A stretch of 64,000 nucleotides of DNA from Takakia lepidozioides (Eukaryota; Streptophyta; Takakiopsida; Takakiales; Takakiaceae), in assembly GCA_030704615.1 (NCBI GenBank), contig CM060731.1, positions 19,468,001-19,532,000 of the forward strand, in the 5' to 3' direction. The translations under genes were made by a program, and so were the position numbers. A model generated the notes under the pieces. It made no database searches, had not been told where the DNA came from, and worked only from the letters and a program-made list of their open reading frames with translations. Positions 55,240 through 64,000 of the stretch are shown in pieces. Every line of letters starts with the position of its first letter. The first letter of the stretch is position 1.

Positions 55240-58200
55240 AATTTTATTTTTTATTTATTTATTTTTTAGCAGAAAGGGTTAGTAGCCCTTGAGAACTTTA
55301 TTATAAGTTATTGTGGGGAAAAAAATTAAAACCCCGGATGAGCCATAAGGCGCACATACTGCAAGCAGTGAAGAACGAACCCTTCCTCTCAGTACGAGAG
55401 AATGATCAGTGAAGAAAATCTCTGCCCTAGGGCTGCAACTAAGGGTGAAGCTACTATGTCTGCAGGATCGCGACTATGAGAATTCAATAGTAGAGCCCTA
55501 AGCTATGCATGGTAACCCAGTTTGCATTTTATGAATGCTAGAGAAGAACACCTTAGGAACTCGTTGCCCAAAAAATATCATTCAAAACATCATAGAAAAG
55601 GAAGCAAGTTGGGATCATCTGATCCCTTCCAAATTGGATGCACCCTATGAAAACCGACAACCTTGTTATCCCCTGGAAAGTGAAACAACCCTATCTGTAT
55701 TGAAGCTGGAAGCAGACGATGAGGGCCTAAGGTGCTTCCAGTTGATGCTCCATCAGGAGACACTGTGCACTCACGCCACACAGCAAGCGTGGTGCGGGTC
55801 ATTCCAGACGCAGTTGACGATCTCTGGGGAGTTGCAGATAAGTCCACGGAGGCCCCAGGTGCTTTGGAAGGTAGCATGAATTGCTGCCGCATTGCTTGAA
55901 TTCCGCTCAATATCTGCACATGTTTTGGACCAAGCTTTCCTTGATTCTATCCCCAGATCATAGAAGATATATGCAAACAAGGCAGAAATGGTTAGGGTGT
56001 CACCCGAAAAGGTCTTTTTGCAACGGGCTTTCCATAGGTGCCAAAGTGTGGAGCTCCTGAGGGTCTCAAACACAGGGCAAGATATAGCTCTATGTTTAGA
56101 TCCCTGATTGTAATTTAAAAGGATGTCCAGGGGGGATAAGACCCTATTAATCTGTAGAACACTCTCACCAGAGGCCAGACCTTGGCTGGCGCTTGACATT
56201 GAAGGAGACAATGCTCAAGGGATTCCATGATGTTGTGTGTACAACATTTACATAAAAGAGCTGCCTGGAATTGCAACCACTCCCCCACTTTTAGCACCCT
56301 ATTTGTCACTTGTCAGAGGAAGGCTGCTATTTTTGCTAGTCGACTTTTGATCCAAACAGAGCCCCATATGGCTGGCCAGTTTTCGTTCCTGAAGCCGTAG
56401 TGGTCCCATTTGGCTTCCCACTTATTCTTCAGGCAGTGAAAATTGGAAAGGACTTTGTAACCTTTCCTTGTGGTGTAGGAGAAGAAGGGCTCAGGCTCCC
56501 TAGCATAGCAAACTTCCATGACCACTCCATTGGGTCAAGCTCCAACTCAGCCAGTGGACGACCTCGAATCCAAACAAAGGTGTTGCAATCCAACCATTGC
56601 TGCAGTGGCGTAAGGAGATCTGGTTTGGGGTCCAGGGGTTTGCCTAGAATCGACCATCCGCATATTCTGACAGGGGTAAGTGGCCCTGGAGGTATGTTCA
56701 ATGGGTTTATTGAGAGAAGGGTAAGAGTGAGGGATGTAGGGTCTATGCTGAATGAAAATACAGAGTGGTGGGTGGGATCGATGTCTGTGACAAAAAGAAT
56801 GGTAAGGTTATTTTGCAGGATGACCAGTGCCCAAAAAGGGAGGGAGGGAAGAGATGGACCAACTTGAAGAGATGCAATCCACAGGTAGAGAGCTAATGAT
56901 GTCTTGATAACCAGTGGTCGCTCTAGCCTGTCCAACAATGGGGGCTATGGTTTGTAGTGACTTAAAGGCATTATTTACCCAGATATTGTTGATCTGGCAG
57001 ATCCCGAGACGGGTCCCAGGAAGACCAGCGTTTGGCTTGGTTTTTTTTGCTGAGGAGAAGGATTGTTTGTATTAAGGAACAAGTGTTGGCGAAGAATCTC
57101 GTAGATTGAAGAGGGTGGTTTCTGAACAAGGAATTGTCGAAACCTGCCCCAGGCCCTCCAAATGTTGATCCAGAGATTGGAGCCAACCGGTTTATGCTTG
57201 AAACCATCTGTAATCCATCGTAGAGAGGGAGCCCAATAGGAGACCATCAAAGGGGAGGAGAGAGAGATGTTGTCGTAGACCAGGAACTTCCATAGACCCC
57301 CTTCTGGCCCCAAGAATCTTAGGAATCCATTTGGCCAACAAAGCAGAGATCTGGGTATCTGGGTCTATGATCCCTAGCCCCCCTTTTTTCTTTGGGTGAC
57401 ATATTTGATTCCAAGCCACTTGAGGTCTCTTACTCTCAGTAGAGTTCCCCGCACCCCGTACATAATTTCTAAGGAGCCTTCTAACCTCTTGGATCTGAGA
57501 AGAATTGGGACGCCAAACTGCCGCGTAGAACCAAATCCCCGCAGATAGAATTTGATTGGCAATGATGACCCTTCTTGTTATGGAGAGGTCTTTGCTCCCC
57601 AGTAAGAGAGCTTGTGCTTGAGCTTGGTTAAGACCGGTTTGAATTTCTGAGCGTCAGTGAGCTCTATCCCAAAAGTATAGCCCAAGAGGGTTGTAGTTTC
57701 CCCTGGACGAAGCCATTTTAGGCCATGGTTTGCACCCCAATTAGGAGAGGCAAGCCCTGAAGCTGAAATATCATTTGTCTTGCCTATTGGGCCCGAAAAA
57801 GTGGAAGCAGGGGCAGGGTCTTGTCCATGTGGGTGTGGTAGTGTAGTTGGTATATCGACAAACATTGAGTCAATGACCTGGGACCTTTGCTTGGTAATGT
57901 AGTTGGTTATCCTGAGTCTTTTGATCTGCGTGTCATTCTGAAGCATATATCCCAAGGAGTCTGCCACGACAAGGAAAAGGAATGGAGAAAGAGGACAACC
58001 TTGGCGTACTGATCTCTGTAGGGGGAAGGAGGCTGAAAGTTGACCATTAAGAATGACTCTGCTTGATGAAGAGGTTAGGAGAATCTGAACCCATTTGCAG
58101 AAAGACTGTGGGAACCCTATCCTTGACAGGGCTGCCAGTAGAAAGCTCCACTCAACTCTATCAAAGGCCTCCTCAAAATCTAGGAGGAGCATGGTTATTG

Positions 58201-58480
58201 CTTGGTTAGTTCTGTGAGCAAAATAGAGGAGCTCCTGAGCTAATAACAGGTTGTCTAAGATATACCTTCCTTTCACAAACCCTGTCTGGTTGGGGCGAAT
58301 GATGGAAGGAAGGAGTGGTTGAAGGCGCAGAGCAAGAGCCTTTGCCACTATCTTGTAAGCCACATTCAGTAGAGTAATTGGCCGGTAGTTTGATATATTG
58401 GTCCTGTCTCCTTTTTTAAAAAGTAGAGTGATGACTCCCTGGGACATAGCACTAGAAGCATTTGTGTCATTTACCACTGG
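55240..58480 (-). mobile_element. LINE (L1-type) ORF2, 5'-truncated, minus strand
   Basis: From 58477 the frame reads ITLLFKKGDRTNISNYRPIT, FVKGRYILDNLLLAQELL, LLDFEEAFDRVEWSFLLAAL, RQGCPLSPFLFLVVADSLGY and a damaged catalytic block (SMFVDIP near 57860). It continues in other frames through KKKGGLGIIDPDTQISALLA (57400), FRNENWPAIW (56360) and the zinc-binding LCKCCTHNIMESLEHCLLQC (56190-56250) to about 55600. An A-rich tail on the minus strand (55243-55269 on plus is T-rich) may be its 3' end. Many frameshifts; dead. The LINEs at 22.7 and 39.5 kb are relatives. Confidence 0.9.
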
Positions 58481-58484
58481 GGCA

Positions 58485-59230
58485 ACAACTCATTTTGAGT
58501 CGTAAAAGTCAAAAAACCGAAATCGACTAGAAGTTACAAACGACTAGTTACAACAGACGTGGAAGTTGGGTCGGACATCCAATGATTGGAGTGGTAAAGG
58601 ATGCAGACGCGCAAACAACTGCTCAGCGATTATTGCGATTAATGCTGAAGAACCACGTGGCGTAACCAGACGGACCGCTCGTGCGTCTGACCTTTTGGGC
58701 TGACTTTGACTTTTCTCTCCGGATGAGTGGACTGACTCACCGGAGCATGGTGACACATGGACGCGGACGTGGACGAGAACGTGGACGACGATGTGGACAT
58801 CGACGTGGCGGTGCCACGGCGAGCAGCACTGCTGCCACGTGGTAGTTGACCACATAACTTGCAGTGCTACATGCCCAGTGGCAATTGCGACTGCGGAAGT
58901 CAGTGCAACCACTGCTTTACTACTTTAAATGAAGTGCTCGAAATTACTTGAACAATCACTCATAGTGGTTCATGCTTTGAAGTTTTGGTGTTTGTAATGA
59001 TCCGACTAGTACATACGCATGTAATGCAATACAAGAGAACTAATCATGTCATTAGAAATGCGAAAACAATGAAAGACATGCCATGAAACAAAACAAAATG
59101 AAAATGAAATGAAATGAAACGAATGGTACTTCATTACATCTGCGGAAAGCTCAAAGAGCTTATGATACAAAATGAAAAAACCAAAGTAAAAAAGCAGCCC
59201 AAAGCTAATACTGCTCTGGGGATTGCCTAA
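58485..59230. other. Unassigned DNA
   Basis: Contains a GACGTGGACG-type low-complexity stretch (58757-58815) and an AAATGAAATGAAA-rich stretch (59085-59125). No gene recognised. Confidence 0.4.
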
Positions 59231-59233
59231 GGG

Positions 59234-59455
59234 TCAAGGCCTCATGCACTGCCAAGCAATTGTGATCCTCATAATGCAAGGCTCAGTGACAGATTGAGTC
59301 CCACGGAATAGATCATCTACCCATGCAGGTTTCTTGTAGCTATTGATCCACAGTGAATCATAGGTAATCTTGTGCTTGAAATCTGGGCCTCTTGGATGAA
59401 TCTGGACCCACACTCTCTTTGCTCCTTCAGCTACACATGCCTCTGCACAAATCAT
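59234..59455 (-). pseudogene. OSB PDF second-half exon copy
   Basis: Reads IHPRGPDFKHKITYDSLW and SYKKPAWVDDLF, nearly identical to the start of the DYW-PPR exon at 52596. It is preceded by the same AG acceptor context, but no PPR repeats follow. Confidence 0.8.
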
Positions 59456-59587
59456 GCATTCATCCTTGCCTCGCTGCTAGTAGCTGACAATGACAACCTA
59501 GATTATTCTAGGAAATATCCAACTCAGCTTCTCACACTAGTTCCTATGCTGAATGCGTCTGCTAGTCTATGAAATGTAACAGGCATT

Positions 59588-60760
59588 CACCTTTTTGCCT
59601 TGGTTGTCCCATCATTGACTGGGGTAGAATATTATTCATTCCACAACTTCTCCTCATCTATGTTACTTGTTTTTTGATACTTTCCTGTTGTCACATTGGC
59701 AGTATCATGTCAAAGTCACTCCAAACTAGATTCATTCAACCAGCTAACTTGCAGAATTCAACATGGAAATTTAGGGCCGATTCTGATTAGAGGGAAAAAC
59801 AAGGTGAAATATGTTGAATAAGATGCCTGCCCTCTTGGGTGAATCTGCACCCACACTCTATCCCTGCTCCTTCAACTATCTATGCCTCTGCACAAATCAT
59901 GCATATATCATTGTCTTGCTACTAGCAGCTGATGATGACAGCCTAGCTAGATTTGTTCTTACACCCCAACCCTATTTGGAAAAACAGGCTGAAATGTGTT
60001 GAGAAATGTGTCTTCATTAGCAGCACCTCATTCTATCAATTGTGCTGCCGCTACTGTTTCCATTTGCAACAATTGACCATCTACTCCAGCTGATTTTTTT
60101 TAGTTATTGATCCCTCAGCCTGAACCTGAACATGAATCTGGACCTCTATCCCTAGTCCCTCAGCTATCCCTGCCCTGCCCGTGTACAGATCATGAATACA
60201 TCCCTCAGCCTTGCTGCTAGCAGCTAACAGTGACGGCGTGAAGTTCTTCCAGAAAACACCCCAACCGAGGACTTAACTGTAGTTCCAGTTCTGAATTGCA
60301 ATTGCTTCTCTCTGTAGTCGAACAAGCACTCACTTTTTTGTCTCCATTGTCCCCCCACTGACTGGGGTCGGAAAGTGTTCATCCCAAAGCTTCTCTTCAT
60401 CTTGTTATCTATTTTTGGGTACTTTCCTGCTGCCACATCAGCAGTAACTTGTCAAAGTCACTCCAAACCACCCCACATCCACCCAACGAACTAACTTACA
60501 GCATTCAATATGTAAATTCAGGGCTGGGTCTGATGAGAGGGAAAAATAGGCTGAAATAGGTCGAAGAAGAAGGTGCCCTCACCACATTGTCCTCGACCTT
60601 GTGTCATGACCCATGGAGGATTTCACTGACCATGCACCCAAGAGGACCTCTTGTGTATGCAATGTGTGTGTTGCTTCCACAGGGAATTGTAGGCAATTTA
60701 GAGCTTGAAATCCGGCCCTCTTGGATGAATCTGGACCCACACTGCTCCCTGCTCCTTCAG
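59588..60760 (-). pseudogene. Degenerate OSB PDF exon copies
   Basis: Minus-strand remnants: first halves at 59588-59660 (EEKLWNEY, then frame slip) and 60335-60405 (EKLWDEHF, then SDPSQW one frame away). Second-half remnants are at 60680-60760 (IHPRGPDFKL-type, broken) and near 59830-59860. They are ordered as in the composite gene but all damaged. Confidence 0.65.
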
Positions 60761-60907
60761 CTATCCATGCCTCTGCACAAATCATGCATACATCCGTGCC
60801 TTGATGCTAGCAGCTGACAATAGCACTCTAGAATTGTTCCAGCAAACACCCCAACCCTACTTATCACACTAGTTCATATGCTAACTTGCGTCTGCTTCCA
60901 ACAGGCA

Positions 60908-61000
60908 TTCACCTTTTTGCCTGGATTGTTCCACCATTGAGTGGGGTCGGAACCGTATTCATTCCAGAGCTTCTCCACATCTCTATTATCTGTTTTTCGA
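60908..61000 (-). pseudogene. OSB PDF first-half exon copy
   Basis: Reads KLWNEYGSDPTQWWNNPGKK and ends at a GTGAAT donor-like site, with TDNRDVE just before. The motif is complete. Confidence 0.75.
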
Positions 61001-61239
61001 TACTTTCCTGTCGACCACATTGGTAGTAACATGTCAAAATCACTCCAACACCACCATAGATCCACCAACGAGCTAACTTGTAGAATTCAACATGAAAATT
61101 TAGGGACGAGTCTGATAGCAGGGGAAAATAGGGTGAAATATGTTGAAGAAGGTACCTACATTAGTAGTGGCCTTGTTCTATCAATTGTGCTGCTGCCATT
61201 GCTGTTTCCAGTTGACCATCTACCCACTTGTAGCCGTTG

Positions 61240-61800
61240 TGCTATTGAAGAAGGTGCCCCCCCCCCGCCCCCCCCCCTTCCCCCATCATTTGATCATAGG
61301 TCTCCAAAGCCTCCATACCATGTCCCTGCTGTGCATACCCTGCAAGCATCGCGTTCCATGACACCACATTTGGTTCAGCCATAGTGTTGAAAAACTCCCT
61401 TCGCATCCTTAATGCACCCACATTTGGCATAGACGTCCACCAGAGGAGTATTCAGGATGACATCTGGTACAATTCCAGCTTTGACGATGTCACCATGGAC
61501 CTCTTTCCCCTTTTCCAGAGGTCCTAGGCTTGCACACGCATTGCAAACATGTGGAAGCGTGATGTGGTTGGGCTTCACCCCTTTGCGCAACATTTGCTCA
61601 TAGGTCGCCAAAGCATTCCTACCACACCCATGTTTGGTAAATCCTGCCAACATTATATTCCACATGATCAAAGATCGCTGAGGCATTCTGTAGAAATCTT
61701 GGCGAGCATCCATGATGCTCCCGCACTTAACATACATGTTGACAAGGGTGTTGAGTAGAAAAAACATTTGGCATGAATCCACTTTGGATAATGTGAGTGT
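61240..61800 (-). pseudogene. PPR fragment copy
   Basis: Minus frame 61782-61375 reads NTLVNMYVKCGSIMDARQDF, RSLIMWNIMLAGFTKHGCGR and VHGDIVKAGIVPDVILNTPL. It corresponds to the first one to two PPR triplets of the intact gene. It then passes with a frame slip into a further piece to 61242 that ends in a C-rich run (61258-61278). Confidence 0.85.
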
Positions 61801-61869
61801 GCACCTGACCTAGAGCCTTTGTCAGTTTGCGGTCATGGTTGAGGACGTGCCGCTGCAGCTATTGCCTTT

Positions 61870-62050
61870 AGTTGACCATCTACCCATTTAGGTTTCTTGT
61901 AGCTATTGATCCACATGGAATCACAGGTAATCTGGAGCTTGAAGTCCGGCCCTCTTGGATGAATCTGGACCCACACTCTATTCTTTCTCCTTCAGCTATC
62001 CATGCCTCTGCACAAATCATGCATTCATCTTTGCCCTTGCTGCTAGCAGC
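61870..62050 (-). pseudogene. OSB PDF second-half exon copy
   Basis: Minus strand carries IHPRGPDFKL, a SMWINSYKKPKWVDGQ-like block and the same upstream acceptor context as the exon at 52596. PDFKHK is changed to PDFKLQ. Confidence 0.7.
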
Positions 62051-62123
62051 TGACAATGACAACCTAGGAAACACCCAATCACACTAGTTCCTATGTTGAA
62101 TTGCGTCTGCTACTCTTTGTCAT

Positions 62124-62402
62124 CTAATAGGCATTCAACTTTTTGCCTTGGTTGTTCCACCATTCACTGGGGTCAACAAAGTATTCATTCCACACCTTCT
62201 CCTCATCTCTGTTATCTGTTTTGGATACTTTCCTGCTGCCACATCGGCAGTTACTTGTCATAGTCATTTCAAACCACCACAGATCCTCCCAACGAGCTAA
62301 CTTACAGAATTCAATATGCATCTCAGGGCCGAGTCTAATGAGAGGGCAAAACAGGCTGAAATAGTCGAAGAAGAAGGTGCCCTCACACATTGTCCTTGAC
62401 AA
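62124..62402 (-). pseudogene. OSB PDF first-half exon copy
   Basis: Frame ends KVWNEYFVDPSEWWNNQGKK, with TDNRDEE just before, followed by a splice-donor-like but changed site (TTGAAT). It lies directly upstream of the second-half copy at 61870-62050, so the two keep the composite gene's order. Confidence 0.75.
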
Positions 62403-62403
62403 T

Positions 62404-62982
62404 TCAATATGTAAAGCCGAGTCTGATGAGAGGGAAAAACAGGCTGAAATAGGTCGAAGAAGAAGGTGCCCTCACCACATTCTCCAAGGCCTCCATACCA
62501 CGCCCCTGCTGTGCACACCCTGCAAGCATCGTGTTCCACGTGATGAAAGATCGTTGAGGCATTCTGTTGAACACTTGGTGAGCATCCATGATGCTCCCGC
62601 ACATAACATACATGTTGACAAGGTGTTGACTAGAAAAATATTTGGCGTGCACTTTGGATAATGTGAGTGTGCACCTGCTTTCTAGCTTCACTTGGCCTTT
62701 CATCTTGATGCACTTATGCAAGAGACAGACATATGTATCTGAATCTGCTGAAATGCCTCCTTGGTTTAAAGTCAGTAGAGCCTCTTTCAGTCTGCCTGCC
62801 TCACAAAGCATCTTCACATGCCCATAAGTGCCAGAAGAGGCATTGTGGACTCCCTCTCTTGATCCTCTTCCAGAAGTTGTGGTCATGGTTGAGGTGCCTG
62901 ACTTTATCAACTGTGCCGCTGCAGCTGCTGCCTTTGGCGATGCAACCATGCACCTCTTTGCATCTGGTAATCTGACAGGCAT
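62404..62982 (-). pseudogene. PPR N-terminal fragment copy
   Basis: Reads RLPDAKRCMVASPKAAAAAA, RLKEALLTLNQGGISADSDT, CGSIMDAHQVFNRMPQRSFI, then a jump to AQQGRGMEALENVV. It is the same start as the pseudogene at 39837-40231. Internal deletions have removed most repeats. Confidence 0.85.
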
Positions 62983-64000
62983 TCACTTGGTACAATTTAG
63001 CTCTGAAGATGTCGCCATGTGGACCTCTTTCCCCTTTTCCAAAGCTGCCAGGGCAGTGTTCAGATTGACATTTGGTACAATTCCAGCTTTGATGATATCC
63101 CCATGCACCTCTTTGCCTTCTCCAGGCCAGCTGCTAGGCTTGCACAAGCATTGCAAATGCACACAAACATGATGTGCTTCCATTGCTCATAGGTCTCCAA
63201 AGCCTCCATTCCACATCCTTGCTGTGCATACCCTGCAAGCACATCATATCGCACTCCACGACACCACATGTCGTTCAGCCATAGTGTCAAACACTCCCTT
63301 TGCATCCTAGATGCACCCACATTTTGCAAACATGTTCACCAGGGTATTGTTCAGAATGTCATCTGGTACAATTCCAGCTCTGAAGATGTCGCCATGCACA
63401 TCTTTCCCCATTTCCAAAGCTGCCAGGGCAGTGTTCAGATTGACATTTGGCACAATTCCAGCTTTGATGATATCCCCATGCACCTCTTGCCCTTTTCTAG
63501 GGCTGCCAGGCTTGCACAAGCATTGCAAATGCACACAAACATGATGTGCTTCCCCCATCATTTGCTCATAGCTCTCCAAAGCCTCCATCCCACTTTCCTA
63601 CCGTGCATACCCTGCAAGCATCACACTCCACGACACCACATCTCGTTCAGCCATAGTGTCGAACACTCCCTTTGCATCCTAGATGCACCCACATTTTGCA
63701 AACATGTTTACCAGGGTATTGTTCAGAATGACATCTGGTACAATTCCAACTCTGAAGATGTCGCCATGGACCTCTTTTCTCTTTTCCAAAGCTGCTAGGG
63801 CAGTGTTCAGATTGACATTTGGCACAATTCCAGCTTTGATGATATCCCCATGCACCTCTTGCCCTTCTCCAAGGCTGCCAGGCTTGCACAAGCATTGCAA
63901 ATGCACACAAACCTGATGTGCTTCCCCCATCATTTGCTCATAGGTCTCCAAACCCTCCATCCCACGTCCCTGCCGTGCATACCTTGTAAGCATCGCACTC
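62983..64000 (-). pseudogene. PPR-repeat pseudogene fragments running off the window
   Basis: Repeated minus-strand pieces (EVHGDIIKAGIVPNVNLNTA, ALAALEKGKEVHGDIFRAGI, NTLVNMFAKCGCI) in several frames. The two halves 63300-63640 and 63660-64000 are near-duplicates of each other, offset about 370 bp. The array continues past the window end. Confidence 0.85.

Noticed and set aside
55380-55500. Possible 26S rRNA 3' fragment (AGTACGAGAG followed by GAAGCTAC ... GGAT)
   Set aside because: Only short stretches resemble the conserved end of large-subunit rRNA and the spacing differs. Too weak without an alignment.
58757-58815. GACGTGGACG-rich stretch as a coding repeat
   Set aside because: Low-complexity hexamer-like run without a long open frame or a recognisable protein repeat.

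Overview
The window is nuclear DNA from a land plant. Host genes have spliceosomal introns and are plant-type: epsin, the plant-only TFIIB relative PTF2, an Ntn-type asparaginase, a plant flotillin, OSB-type PDF motifs and a DYW-type PPR protein. The many near-identical DYW-PPR modules, the load of LINE, Ty3/gypsy and Ty1/copia remains, and a Ty3 element carrying a DNA methyltransferase (a combination I know from charophyte algae) point to a seed-free lineage such as a lycophyte, fern or bryophyte. That placement is inference and I cannot name a species.

Layout: 1-7.1 kb holds an epsin gene (+), 5'-incomplete, with exon-level frameshifts. 7.1-11.0 kb is intergenic, with a Harbinger-type MITE (8,240-8,614) and one stray NEMF exon. 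11.0-16.7 kb holds two intact, divergently transcribed host genes: PTF2 (-) and an 8-exon isoaspartyl peptidase/asparaginase (+). 18.5-21.8 kb is a decayed pogo/Tigger-like transposase, split by a 1,260-bp non-autonomous CACTA element with a perfect 3-bp target duplication. 22.7-24.0 kb is a LINE fragment. 25.8-27.7 kb has fragments of two unrelated housekeeping genes (LUC7-like and RPL8). 28.3-37.1 kb is a decayed Ty3/gypsy element ordered gag, protease, C5-cytosine DNA methyltransferase, RT, RNase H, integrase, PHD finger, with an unidentified ORF upstream of gag. 39.3-41.6 kb is a LINE fragment plus PPR/OSB pseudogene pieces. 42.5-46.4 kb holds an unknown 333-codon ORF and a copia pol remnant with its 3' LTR. 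46.9-49.3 kb is a 5'-truncated flotillin. 49.66-54.5 kb is a DYW-PPR open frame whose 5' end encodes half of an OSB PDF motif, with OSB-like exons upstream. 55.2-58.5 kb is a LINE fragment (-). 59.2-64.0 kb is an array of degenerate OSB-PDF and PPR modules running off the window.

The two most interesting signals are (1) the retrotransposon that appears to carry its own DNA methyltransferase (a writer) and a PHD finger (a candidate chromatin reader) in one pol frame, and (2) an apparent fusion of an organellar ssDNA-binding (OSB) PDF motif to a DYW-type RNA-editing PPR protein, with relics of the same composite module repeated across about 24 kb. Three host frames (PTF2, asparaginase, DYW-PPR; about 5.7 kb of coding) are free of indels, which argues that the frameshifts in epsin, flotillin and the transposons are real decay rather than uniformly poor sequence.
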